Source: an uncultured Granulosicoccaceae bacterium (GTDB taxonomy: Bacteria > Pseudomonadota > Gammaproteobacteria > Granulosicoccales > Granulosicoccaceae). From it: a stretch of 64,000 bases of DNA. The stretch is taken from NCBI GenBank assembly GCA_938003855.1, contig CALKXD010000030.1:61165-125164 (forward strand). Direction: 5' to 3'. The position numbers and the translations under genes are program-made. The notes under the pieces are model-generated. The model had not been told where the DNA came from and searched no databases. It saw only the letters and a program-made list of their open reading frames with translations. Shown here in pieces: positions 55,975 through 64,000 of this stretch; the first letter of the stretch is position 1, and every line of letters starts with the position of its first letter.

Positions 55975-57786
55975 TTGAAAAAATTTACTTTATCAGCGAC
56001 CTTAGCCGTCGCGCTGGGTGCCTGCAGTGCGCTGACCAACGCTCAGACAACTCGCCCGGCAGAAGGTTTAGCGGGACTGGCAGCGGCAGGCTCCGCCACC
56101 GACACCACATTGGCGCAGGCGACCTCGCAGTCCTTATCCGAAGACCTGTCTCCGTCCAATAGTGCAAAAGTATATCGTGCCCGCCAGCTTAGTATCATGC
56201 AGGAATCCGATCTGGTGTTTAAGATTTTGGCTGCCGAGATGGCCGGGCGCCGTGGCCGGGTAGATATCGCCGCACGCAATTATTATGACGCCGCCACTGT
56301 CAGCGGTGATGCCCGCGTCGCTGAGCGCGCGACAAAGCTTGCGTTGTACAGTCGCGACATCGACCGTGCCGAAGGCGCTGTCGATCTGTGGGTGAATCTG
56401 AGTCCCGAAAGTGTCGATGCCTGGCAGCATAAGGCGCAGGTTCTGATGCAGCGAAAAAATGTTCAGGGCACCACCAGCGCGCTGGAGCAGGTAATCAATC
56501 TCTCTGAGGGTGCCCCGTCAGCCGTGATACCCGGCGTGGTGAACTCCATTCTGCGCCAGTCGGACGCCGATCTGGGGGTGCAGGTATTGACCGAGCTGGG
56601 TCAGCGGTTCCCGGACAGTGCCGATACCCAATACGGTATCGGTCGCTTTGCGATGTCCAAAGGTGAGCGGGAAACTGCCCGCGCGGCGTTTGAAAGAGCG
56701 TTGCAGATAGATCCATCAAATGTAGACGCAATGCTCGCCAACGCACGCCTGAAACTGGCCGGCGGAGACGGCGACGAAGCTTTGCAGCTGGTGCAGACTT
56801 TTGTCGGGAAAGAGGCAGATAATGTCCCTGCACAACTCGGCTACGCACGCCTGCTGGTCGAAGCGGGCAAGTATGAGCTTGCCACCGAACGCTTCGAGGT
56901 AATTGCCGAAAACTTCCCGACCGATGCTGACGCGATTTATTCCATCGGTTTGCTGGCGCTCGAGATAACCCGCGTCGAGCAAGCGGAGGACTATTTGCAG
57001 CAAGTGGTTGCACTACAGCAGCACGAGGCGACCGCCAACTACTACCTGGCTCGAATATCAGACAGTCGCAGGGACTACCGTGAGGCGATCAGCCGCTACC
57101 GGAAAGTTGAAGAAGGCGAGAACTTCTTCGATGCGCAAATTCGCGCCGCCGAGCTGCATGGCCTGGTCGGTGAAGTTGATATCGGCCGTCGCCTCATCGA
57201 AAGCCTGAAGGCGTACTCCGATGAAAAATCGATCCAGATAGAACTCATCACATCCGAAAGCCGGCTGTTAAACAGCAATGATCAGCACGAAGAATCACTG
57301 CAGGTTCTTACCAACGGTCTCGACCAGTACAAAGACGATACCACGCTGCTGTACGCCCGTGCGCTGGTTGCCGAGCAACTCGATAAGCGCGAAGTCTTCG
57401 AAGACGATCTCGCCAGGGTCATCGCGCTGCAACCGGATAACGGTTACGCGTTAAATGCGTTCGGGTATTTTTTAACTGACCGCAATGAACGCCTGGATGA
57501 AGCAGAAGGCTACCTGGTCCGGGCTTTCGAGCTGATGCCTGAGGACCCGGCCATTATTGATAGCCTCGGGTGGTTGTACTACCGGCAGAGCAAATATCCG
57601 GAATCAATAGAACTGCTGCGCAAGGCACATGAAATATTGCCGGATGCTGAGATTGCGGCGCATTTGGGTGAGGTATTATGGGTATCAGGTGACCAGGACG
57701 GTGCCACCAAAGTGTGGGAGGAAGCATTGAAGGCTTCGCCCGACGATGATCTCCTCAACAACGTGGTGAAAAAGTACATTCGTTGA
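55975..57786 (+). CDS. TPR-repeat lipoprotein upstream of lolB
   Basis: 603-residue lipoprotein from TTG 55975 (LKKFTLSATLAVALGACSAL; lipobox ALGAC, Cys17). TTG 55948 would add nine residues. Nearly the whole mature chain is tetratricopeptide repeats, clear at about 190-260 (YGIGRFAMSKGERETARAAF), 300-400 and 480-600 (ALNAFGYFLTDRNERLDEAE, AHLGEVLWVSGDQDGATKVW). A TPR protein in this spot before lolB is common in gammaproteobacteria; a role in outer-membrane lipoprotein or envelope assembly is inferred. TTGA overlap couples it to lolB. Confidence 0.88.
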   Translation: MKKFTLSATLAVALGACSALTNAQTTRPAEGLAGLAAAGSATDTTLAQATSQSLSEDLSPSNSAKVYRARQLSIMQESDLVFKILAAEMAGRRGRVDIAARNYYDAATVSGDARVAERATKLALYSRDIDRAEGAVDLWVNLSPESVDAWQHKAQVLMQRKNVQGTTSALEQVINLSEGAPSAVIPGVVNSILRQSDADLGVQVLTELGQRFPDSADTQYGIGRFAMSKGERETARAAFERALQIDPSNVDAMLANARLKLAGGDGDEALQLVQTFVGKEADNVPAQLGYARLLVEAGKYELATERFEVIAENFPTDADAIYSIGLLALEITRVEQAEDYLQQVVALQQHEATANYYLARISDSRRDYREAISRYRKVEEGENFFDAQIRAAELHGLVGEVDIGRRLIESLKAYSDEKSIQIELITSESRLLNSNDQHEESLQVLTNGLDQYKDDTTLLYARALVAEQLDKREVFEDDLARVIALQPDNGYALNAFGYFLTDRNERLDEAEGYLVRAFELMPEDPAIIDSLGWLYYRQSKYPESIELLRKAHEILPDAEIAAHLGEVLWVSGDQDGATKVWEEALKASPDDDLLNNVVKKYIR

Positions 57787-58463
57787 ACTTACCATGCGCA
57801 TTGAAAACTGCGCGTCGAAGAGGCGCGCTTTTGCTGGTGGCCGTGGTGCTGGTTTTGTCGTGTCAGTCCAACCCGCCCATCGTCGGCTCGCCGGCTACGC
57901 CTGAGAGCATCGTCGAGCGCAATGGCAAACTTGCTGCTCTTAAGCCGTGGCGCGCGCTTGGTTCGCTGGTGGTCGACTCTGATCGGCAGGGCGTGGTAAA
58001 CGCGTCGTTTGCTTGGGACGCAAGCAATGACGGGTTTGATATAAAGCTGTTCGGGCCACTGGGTGTTCAATCATTCAGGATCATAGAGCAATCCGGTACA
58101 GCCCGTCTGATCAGCAAAGACGAAGAGTTCACCGGTGAAACCGCAGAGTTATTACTGATGGAAGCGCTGGGTGTGCGAATACCGTTGCGCAGCATGCAGG
58201 ACTGGGTGGTTGGCCTTGAGGGAACTGCGCTGAGTGCCGAGCGTGATCGCACCGGACTGCTGCGCGAGATGGTGGTGGCAGAGCAAAGCGATCAGCAATG
58301 GGATGTGCTGTTTCAACGTTACACCCGGGTTGATGACCTCGATCTCCCCAAGGCAATCAGGATAACCGGTAACGGCGTTAAGATTCAGTTGTCGGTGAAA
58401 AAATGGACCCGCCCTGATGCCGTATCCAATGGTCGCCTGAGCGTACCCGGCCTAGACAGCTGA
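57783..58463 (+). CDS. lolB: Outer-membrane lipoprotein receptor LolB
   Basis: 226-residue lipoprotein that takes lipoproteins from LolA and inserts them in the outer membrane. Signal with lipobox VLSC (Cys27). Mature barrel includes LKPWRALGSLVVDSDRQGVV, 'FDIKLFGPLGVQSFRI', and 'MEALGVRIPLRSMQDWVVGL', typical of LolB. Start TTG 57783 overlaps the TPR stop (TTGA). ispE follows. Confidence 0.92.
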   Translation: MNLPCALKTARRRGALLLVAVVLVLSCQSNPPIVGSPATPESIVERNGKLAALKPWRALGSLVVDSDRQGVVNASFAWDASNDGFDIKLFGPLGVQSFRIIEQSGTARLISKDEEFTGETAELLLMEALGVRIPLRSMQDWVVGLEGTALSAERDRTGLLREMVVAEQSDQQWDVLFQRYTRVDDLDLPKAIRITGNGVKIQLSVKKWTRPDAVSNGRLSVPGLDS

Positions 58464-58492
58464 TCCTGCCCAACCCGTTGCCGGACTCGCCA

Positions 58493-59422
58493 ATGTTGTG
58501 GCCTTCACCCGCCAAATTGAATCTGTTCCTGCACATTACCGGCCGTCGTGATGACGGCTACCATCTGCTGCAAACTGCGTTTCAGTTGCTTGATTACGGT
58601 GATGAATTATCGTTCTCTCTGCGTGGGGATGACGATATTCAACTGGTCGAGCAGATTGATGGTGTCGCGCAGCACGACAACCTGGTGTGGCGTGCTGCTG
58701 TCAGCTTGCGGGACTATGCACGGGCCAACGGTTTTGAGGTTTGCGGTGTTGATATCACGGTCGACAAAAAACTGCCGATGGGCGGCGGACTCGGTGGGGG
58801 CAGTACTAATGCAGCAACGACGTTGGTGGCGTTAAATTGTTTGTGGGGCTGTCACTTCGACAATGACATACTTTCACAGCTTGGCGTGTTGCTCGGTGCC
58901 GACGTGCCTGTCTTTGTGCGCGGGCGCAGCGCCTGGGCGGAAGGAATCGGTGAAAAATTGCAGCCGCTGCAGCTGCCGGAGCGCTGGTTTGTGGTCGTTC
59001 ATCCGGGTGTTCATAGCAGCACAGAGAAACTCTTTTCAAATTCCGAATTGACACGTGATAGCACACCGATCACAATACGCGGCTTCAGTAGCGGGGAGTC
59101 GGTCTCCAATGTGTTCGAACCGATCGTCTGTGCGTCACAGCCAGCCGTCGCAAGAGCCATTGACAGACTCAACATATTTGCTTCTGAGTATTGTGTGAAG
59201 GCTGAAACCAGCGCACCCGTAGCCGCAATGACCGGTACCGGGTCGTGTGTTTTCCTCAGTTGCGAGGATAAGCAACAGGCACAGAATGTGCAGCGCGGGT
59301 TTACTGACAGCACTAGCGCAAACGAAGAGACAAGCGTGTTTGTCGCCAGAGGGGTGAATGAATCACCACTCAACAAGGCGCTGGCAGCTTTTCGTAGTAA
59401 GCACTATCCAGATGGGGCGTAG
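58493..59422 (+). CDS. ispE: 4-diphosphocytidyl-2-C-methyl-D-erythritol kinase
   Basis: 309-residue GHMP kinase of the MEP isoprenoid pathway. WPSPAKLNLFLHITGRRDDG at the start, the ATP-binding PMGGGLGGGSTNAATTL (about 95-111), and TGTGSCVFLS near the end. ATG 58493 gives MLWPSPAKL as in relatives; TTG 58478 is possible. Supplies IPP/DMAPP, relevant to idi at 24579. The last 10 bases, including the stop TAG, lie inside tRNA-Gln. Confidence 0.96.
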   Translation: MLWPSPAKLNLFLHITGRRDDGYHLLQTAFQLLDYGDELSFSLRGDDDIQLVEQIDGVAQHDNLVWRAAVSLRDYARANGFEVCGVDITVDKKLPMGGGLGGGSTNAATTLVALNCLWGCHFDNDILSQLGVLLGADVPVFVRGRSAWAEGIGEKLQPLQLPERWFVVVHPGVHSSTEKLFSNSELTRDSTPITIRGFSSGESVSNVFEPIVCASQPAVARAIDRLNIFASEYCVKAETSAPVAAMTGTGSCVFLSCEDKQQAQNVQRGFTDSTSANEETSVFVARGVNESPLNKALAAFRSKHYPDGA

Positions 59423-59488
59423 CCAAGCGGTTAAGGCACCGGGTTTTGATCTCGGCATGCGTAGGTTCGAATCCTACCGCCCCAGCCA
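59413..59488 (+). tRNA. tRNA-Gln (anticodon TTG)
   Basis: 76 bases including encoded CCA (59486-59488). Acceptor TGGGGCG/CGCCCCA, D arm AGCCAAGCGGTTAAGGC, anticodon arm CCGGG-TTTTGAT-CTCGG with anticodon TTG, T arm GTAGG-TTCGAAT-CCTAC. Placed between ispE and prs, as in many gammaproteobacteria. Confidence 0.98.
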
Positions 59489-59516
59489 TCTACACTACTG
59501 AGTCAGTGAGTTACCA

Positions 59517-60470
59517 GTGTCGGAATCGAATATGATGGTTTTTTCGGGCAAGGCCAATCCGGCTTTGGCGCAGAAAATCGTAGACCAACTTCGCATTCCC
59601 CTCGGTAAAGCGTCGGTCGCAGAATTCTCAGACAGCGAAACAGCCGTTGAGATCCTCGAGAATGTCCGCGGTCGCGATATCTTCCTGATTCAAACAACCT
59701 GTAACCCGACCAATCACAATCTGATGGAGATGCTCATCATGGTTGATGCGTTCCGCCGTGCGTCGGTAGAGCGTATCACCGCAGTGATGCCATACTTCGG
59801 TTACGCACGGCAGGATCGTCGGGTGCGTTCAGCACGCGTTGCCATTTCAGCAAAGCTGGTGGCCAACATGATCACCATTGCAGGCGTTGACCGCGTACTC
59901 ACGGTGGATGTGCACGCCGAGCAGATCCAGGGTTTTTTTGATATCCCGGTTGACAACGTCTACGCCTCACCCTTATTGCTGGGTGACCTGTGGCGTCAGA
60001 AACACCAGAACCTGATTGTCGTGTCGCCTGATGTCGGCGGTGTGGTCAGAGCAAGGGCAGTGGCCAAGCAACTCGATGATGCAGATCTTGCCATCATTGA
60101 TAAGCGTCGGCCGCAGGCTAATCAGGCTCAGGTAATGCACATCATTGGAGACGTCAGCGGCAAGACCTGCGTTATTATCGACGACATGGTCGATACCGCC
60201 GGCACATTGTGCAAAGCGGCAGACGCACTCAAAGAGCACGGCGCGGGCAAGGTGGTTGCCTATGCAACTCACGCCGTATTGTCGGGCAAGGCGATTGAAA
60301 ATCTGGTCGAATCACAAATAGACGAGCTGGTTGTCACCGATACCATCCCGATGTCACCGGAGGTAGCAGCCTGCAGCAAAATTCGCCAATTGTCAGTTGC
60401 CAATATGCTTGCAGAAACCATCCGTCGAATCCACGAAGAAGAATCGGTCAGCTCCATCTACATGGACTGA
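59517..60470 (+). CDS. prs: Ribose-phosphate pyrophosphokinase
   Basis: 317-residue enzyme making PRPP from ribose-5-phosphate and [33 protein letters not shown], '[18 protein letters not shown]', and the PRPP-binding [12 protein letters not shown] (about 222-233). Start is GTG 59517. Follows tRNA-Gln directly. Confidence 0.98.
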   Translation: MSESNMMVFSGKANPALAQKIVDQLRIPLGKASVAEFSDSETAVEILENVRGRDIFLIQTTCNPTNHNLMEMLIMVDAFRRASVERITAVMPYFGYARQDRRVRSARVAISAKLVANMITIAGVDRVLTVDVHAEQIQGFFDIPVDNVYASPLLLGDLWRQKHQNLIVVSPDVGGVVRARAVAKQLDDADLAIIDKRRPQANQAQVMHIIGDVSGKTCVIIDDMVDTAGTLCKAADALKEHGAGKVVAYATHAVLSGKAIENLVESQIDELVVTDTIPMSPEVAACSKIRQLSVANMLAETIRRIHEEESVSSIYMD

Positions 60471-60804
60471 ACGCCTGCGCCATTGCAGATTGTCCGTCGC
60501 GCACAGGCGTCCTGTATACGGCGGCTCAAACTAACTGCAGCACCGGTCGTTAGCTGATTAGCACCCTTTCGGTTTCCGGGCTGGACGGGGGTTGCAGCGG
60601 ATACCACGTAGAACACGCAAACAGCCCGTTAAACCGGCAGAAGAAGTTGCCATTGGATGGGGCGTGTTTTGGGCATTTTAGCCATGAGTTACTGGCTATA
60701 CGTGCAAACTTTGTTATACTGATCGGCTTTGCATCGTTTTGGTCGCGAATAGATGCAGAGAAAAATTGCAATTCAGAATACTCTGACTAATTAAAGGACA
60801 TTCC
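60471..60804. other. Intergenic region before rplY
   Basis: No gene or repeat seen. A -10-like TATACT at 60715-60720 with a weak upstream element may be the rplY promoter. No T-tract terminator after prs was recognised. Confidence 0.4.
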
Positions 60805-61461
60805 ATGAGCCTCCAGTTCAAATTGAGCGCGGAAGTACGCAGTGATTATGGTAAAGGTGCGAGCCGCCGACTGCGTCGAGCTGAAAAGTTCCCGGGCATT
60901 ATCTACGGTGGTGGATCGAATCCCACGCCGATCTCGCTTGATCACAACGAAGTGATGAACAACCTCCAGCATGAGGCATTCTTCTCGCACATTCTGACAC
61001 TCGATGTCGCCGGTGCGAAAGAACAAGCCATCATCAAGGACATCCAGCGGCATCCGTTTAAACAGCAGATTCTGCATATCGATTTTCTGCGTGTTGTTGC
61101 CGGTGAAGCACTGACCGTGAGAGTGCCACTGCACTACATCAACGAAGATACCTGCGTAGGTGTTAAGACTGAAGGCGGCTCTATCAACCGCATCGAAACC
61201 GAGATCAGCGTCAGCTGTCTGCCCAAAGATCTTCCTGAGTACATCGAAGTCGACCTTGCCGAGCTAGCGCTGGGCGCATCACTGCATTTGTCCGACGTGA
61301 AACTGCCTGAAGGCGTTACTTCAACTGATCTGGCTCACGGTGATGAAGATCATGATCGCGCGATCGTTGCTGTACATGCAACCAGAGCCGGAACCGAAGC
61401 TTCAGATGAAGATGGCGACGACCAGGCAGCGAGTGAAGAAGGTGACGGCGGAGAATCCTGA
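60805..61461 (+). CDS. rplY: 50S ribosomal protein L25 (Ctc form)
   Basis: 218-residue two-domain L25/TL5/Ctc protein that binds 5S rRNA. N-terminal L25 domain (about 1-95: YGKGASRRLRRAEKFPGIIY) and C-terminal TL5 beta domain (about 100-190), then an acidic tail (EASDEDGDDQAASEEGDGGE). AAAGGA precedes ATG 60805. pth and ychF follow. Confidence 0.96.
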   Translation: MSLQFKLSAEVRSDYGKGASRRLRRAEKFPGIIYGGGSNPTPISLDHNEVMNNLQHEAFFSHILTLDVAGAKEQAIIKDIQRHPFKQQILHIDFLRVVAGEALTVRVPLHYINEDTCVGVKTEGGSINRIETEISVSCLPKDLPEYIEVDLAELALGASLHLSDVKLPEGVTSTDLAHGDEDHDRAIVAVHATRAGTEASDEDGDDQAASEEGDGGES

Positions 61462-61491
61462 TCGGTTCCCGTTAGCTGAGCGAGGCCGGTT

Positions 61492-62142
61492 GTGCCTGCC
61501 TTCAAGCTAATAGTCGGGCTCGGCAATCCGGGTTCAAAATATGAAGAGACCCGCCACAATGCGGGTTTCTTTTTATTGGATGAGATAGCCCGCCGCTTCG
61601 ATGCATCGTTCACGGCTGAAAAGAAATTTCAGGGTGATGTCGCACGAGCCTTTATTGGTGCGCACGATGTTCGTCTGCTCAAACCCACCACCTTTATGAA
61701 TTTAAGCGGAGAGTCGGTACAGGCGCTGGCGAGTTTTTACCGTATCGAGCCCGGACAGATTCTGGTGGCGCACGATGAGCTCGACCTGCCGCCCGGCACT
61801 GTGCGCCTTAAAAAGGGCGGTGGTCACGGCGGGCACAATGGTCTGCGCGATATCATTAAGCATATCGGTAAGGAGTTCTGGCGGGTGCGCCTCGGGATAG
61901 GACACCCGGGCAGTGCCAGTCAGGTTGTCTCGTTTGTTCTCAAGCGCGCACCGCGGTCAGAAGCGGATCTGCTGACCGGCAGTATCGATGAAGTATTGGC
62001 CGAGTTCCCGGCAGTGGTCAGCGGCGATATGGAAAAAGCCATGCAAAGGCTTCACCGGAAGCCTGAAAAGGCCAAGCCGAAAAAGCCCGATGCCGATGCC
62101 AAAGCCGCAGAACCCGGTGGCGACGGCCAGTCCAAGTCCTGA
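61492..62142 (+). CDS. pth: Peptidyl-tRNA hydrolase
   Basis: 216-residue enzyme recycling peptidyl-tRNA. LIVGLGNPGSKYEETRHNAG (about 5-24) with the catalytic His, 'KPTTFMNLSGESV', 'VAHDELDLPPGTVRLKKGGG' and 'HNGLRDI'. A charged 25-residue C-terminal tail extends past the E. coli length (194). Start is GTG 61492. Confidence 0.97.
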   Translation: MPAFKLIVGLGNPGSKYEETRHNAGFFLLDEIARRFDASFTAEKKFQGDVARAFIGAHDVRLLKPTTFMNLSGESVQALASFYRIEPGQILVAHDELDLPPGTVRLKKGGGHGGHNGLRDIIKHIGKEFWRVRLGIGHPGSASQVVSFVLKRAPRSEADLLTGSIDEVLAEFPAVVSGDMEKAMQRLHRKPEKAKPKKPDADAKAAEPGGDGQSKS

Positions 62143-62223
62143 ATTATCAGGCACGTCTGGCAGGTGTTGACGCCTGCGTCGACGAACTGAATTTTAACCA
62201 CCACAACATGCAGAGCTATTGTT

Positions 62224-63315
62224 ATGGGATTTAAGTGTGGCATTGTCGGATTGCCGAACGTTGGTAAGTCCACGTTATTCAATGCATTAACCAACGCAGA
62301 GATTGCCGCAGAAAACTACCCGTTCTGCACCATCGAGCCTAACGTTGGTATCGTGCCGGTGCCAGATCCGCGCCTCGATAATCTGGCGACTATCGTTAAT
62401 CCGCAGAAGATACTGCCCACGACCATGGAGTTTGTCGATATTGCCGGCTTGGTGGCGGGTGCCTCCAAAGGGGAGGGGCTGGGCAATAAATTTTTAGGCA
62501 ATATTCGCGAGACCGATGCGATCGCCCATGTTGTTCGGTGCTTCGAAGACGAAGACGTCGTGCACGTCGCTGGCAAGGTCAATCCGGTATCGGATATCGA
62601 GGTAATCGACACCGAGCTGATGCTTGCTGACATGGACAGCGCTGAAAAAGCGGTTTATCGGGTCGGTAAAAATGCCAAATCAGGCAATAAGGCCGCTATC
62701 GCTGAAAAAGAACTGATGGAGCGTGTGGTAGCTCACATCGACGCTGGTAATCCTGTTCGGTCAATGACGCTAAACGACAATGAAAAGCAGATCATCAAGA
62801 TGATGCACCTGCTTACCTCCAAGCCCGTCATGTATATCGCGAACGTCGCCGAAGACGGCTTCGACAATAATCCACTGCTGAAGCAGGTGCAGGACTACGC
62901 CGCAGCTGAGGGCTCATCGGTGGTGGCTGTGTGTGCCGCCATTGAATCAGAAATCGCGCTGCTGGATGACGAAGATAAAACCGAGTTTCTCGATGAGTTG
63001 GGTCTTGAAGAGCCCGGGCTCAACCGCGTTATTCGCGCCGGTTATGAATTACTCGATCTGCAAACCTTCTTCACCGCCGGTGAAAAGGAAGTGCGCGCCT
63101 GGACGGTACGGCAGGGCTCAACGGCCCCGCAGGGCGCCGGTCGTATACACACCGATTTCGAAAAAGGATTTATCAGGGCCGAGGTCGTCGGCTACGACGA
63201 TTTCATTGCCTGTTCCGGGGAGCAGGGTGCCAAAGATGCCGGTAAATGGCGTCTCGAAGGAAAAGAGTATCTAATGACAGAAGGCGATGTCGTGCATTTT
63301 CGCTTCAATGTGTGA
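62224..63315 (+). CDS. ychF: Ribosome-binding ATPase YchF
   Basis: 363-residue Obg-family P-loop NTPase. G1 [18 protein letters not shown] (about 7-24), G3 [17 protein letters not shown], then a coiled-coil arm and C-terminal TGS domain (about 280-363: [20 protein letters not shown]). Usual length 363. Binds ribosomes and ATP; implicated in oxidative-stress response. Conserved pth-ychF pair. Confidence 0.98.
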   Translation: MGFKCGIVGLPNVGKSTLFNALTNAEIAAENYPFCTIEPNVGIVPVPDPRLDNLATIVNPQKILPTTMEFVDIAGLVAGASKGEGLGNKFLGNIRETDAIAHVVRCFEDEDVVHVAGKVNPVSDIEVIDTELMLADMDSAEKAVYRVGKNAKSGNKAAIAEKELMERVVAHIDAGNPVRSMTLNDNEKQIIKMMHLLTSKPVMYIANVAEDGFDNNPLLKQVQDYAAAEGSSVVAVCAAIESEIALLDDEDKTEFLDELGLEEPGLNRVIRAGYELLDLQTFFTAGEKEVRAWTVRQGSTAPQGAGRIHTDFEKGFIRAEVVGYDDFIACSGEQGAKDAGKWRLEGKEYLMTEGDVVHFRFNV

Positions 63316-63377
63316 GTTATCCCGACAGGATCACTTGACAGGTCGCGAGCAAAAACCCAAAATACGCTATTAGATTT

Positions 63378-63454
63378 GGCTATGTAGCTCAGTTGGTTAG
63401 AGCACAGCATTCATAATGCTGGGGTCGGTGGTTCAAGTCCACCCATAGCCACCA
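63378..63454 (+). tRNA. tRNA-Met (elongator, anticodon CAT)
   Basis: 77 bases including encoded CCA (63452-63454). Acceptor GGCTATG/CATAGCC with a G1-C72 pair, so not the initiator. Anticodon arm CAGCA-TTCATAA-TGCTG; T arm GGTGG-TTCAAGT-CCACC. Sequence resembles E. coli tRNA-Met; the CAT-reading tRNA-Ile2 is less likely. Confidence 0.96.
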
Positions 63455-63461
63455 TACAATC

Positions 63462-63490
63462 AAAAAGGCCGTCCATTGACGGCCTTTTTT
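63462..63490 (+). terminator. Rho-independent terminator after tRNA-Met
   Basis: Stem AAGGCCGTC / GACGGCCTT with loop CATT (63474-63477) and six T (63485-63490), 10 bases after the tRNA. Confidence 0.92.
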
Positions 63491-64000
63491 GTGTCTGCAA
63501 TACATCGCAATGGCCTTTGCAACGTCCAAAAGGTGGGCCGGTGTCTGTGATCCGATGCGGCAACAGCGCCGGTAGTTCTTCAAGGGTAACGGCAGATGTT
63601 TGTAGCCCGGGTAAACGCTGCTAATCCTGTCCGTGTTACGTGTGACCAGCTCAATCCGGTGCGTTACTGCAAATGGATCAAGATGGATAGACCACAATCC
63701 GTTGGAAACCTGCAGCGTGAGCAAGGCCAGCTCTAGATTCGTCCTCGCTCACGCGTCGGGTTTCCACTCGGAGCGACAGACAGCGCAACGATGATGGAAG
63801 GGCCACAATCCATTGGAAACCCGCAGCGTGAGGATCGAAGGGGATCAGGTCTTTCATTGCCACGTAGGCGATTCAATGAGAAAAACACATAGGGGGAACA
63901 ACTGTTGTTTATGTATTCTTGAGAGCACAAATCCTATGGTAGACCCCTAAATGTGCATATATGTCCTGTTAGTGCCTTGATAATTTAAATTGGCTGTCAC
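63491..64000. other. Gene-free end of the window
   Basis: Apart from the 19-base repeats, no coding frame with support is visible. The short frames spanning the repeats encode only repeat-derived peptides (for example NPTRERG). The last 100 bases are AT-rich. Confidence 0.5.
63692..63832. repeat. 19-base repeat in alternating orientation
   Basis: Three related copies: TGGAAACCTGCAGCGTGAG (63703-63721, plus), CTCACGCGTCGGGTTTCCA (63748-63766, minus orientation) and TGGAAACCCGCAGCGTGAG (63814-63832, plus). The two plus copies share a longer 30-base block beginning CCACAATCC (63692-63721, 63803-63832). No gene covers them. Similar GTTTCC/ACGCGTGAG words are repeated widely in some planctomycete genomes. 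Confidence 0.7.

Overview
The window looks like chromosome of a free-living, probably marine, gammaproteobacterium. Three conserved blocks point there: miaB-phoH(ybeZ)-ybeY-corC-lnt; hemA-prfA-prmC divergent from a TPR gene-lolB-ispE-tRNA-Gln-prs-rplY-pth-ychF; and metK-ahcY. Lipoprotein sorting genes (lnt, lolB), tripartite tricarboxylate transport, PQQ-type dehydrogenase and many GTG/TTG starts fit such an organism. I cannot name the genus from the sequence; a Chromatiales/Arenicellales-like lineage is a guess.

Layout. 1-8.4 kb: the tail of a gene cut by the window edge, a secreted STN-domain protein, a lipoprotein built on a regular 11-11-7 residue helical repeat, an MFS transporter / CoA ligase / 2-oxoglutarate-type dioxygenase cassette, and a large thrombospondin-type-3 calcium-repeat protein with a Cys-containing C-terminal sorting tail, closed by a strong terminator. 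8.7-14.6 kb: a small membrane protein, a PhzF-like protein, then thiamine salvage: a TPP riboswitch controlling thiB-thiP-thiQ and, divergently, thiamine pyrophosphokinase thiN. 14.6-17.3 kb: DUF2164, a membrane protein behind two tandem palindromes, a small membrane protein and an amidase.

17.4-28.2 kb is the most unusual part: a complete but rearranged ebo cluster (eboC, eboE, eboF, eboB, eboA, eboD). This conserved metabolite-trafficking cluster is known from cyanobacteria, pseudomonads and eustigmatophyte plastids. Here it is split around a periplasmic PQQ-type dehydrogenase and a diheme cytochrome c, and it contains a type 1 isopentenyl-diphosphate isomerase gene (idi) that overlaps eboB by 4 bases. 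Isoprenoid precursor supply, a UbiA-type prenyltransferase and periplasmic oxidation chemistry therefore sit together.

28.3-41 kb: TMEM220-like, DUF2927 and DUF1330 proteins, a secreted S41 peptidase, an RNase T2 with an extra N-terminal domain, a tctCBA transporter with an intercistronic hairpin, a TauE/SafE permease whose first helix lies upstream of any normal start codon, a tail-anchored hypothetical, ssb, and a DUF3857/transglutaminase protein. 41.6-50.6 kb: metK-ahcY behind a palindrome overlapping the promoter, a terminator, miaB to lnt, and gcvH. 50.7-64 kb: ppx, prmC-prfA-hemA, TPR-lolB-ispE, tRNA-Gln, prs, rplY, pth, ychF, tRNA-Met with terminator, and a gene-free end carrying a 19-base repeat in alternating orientation.
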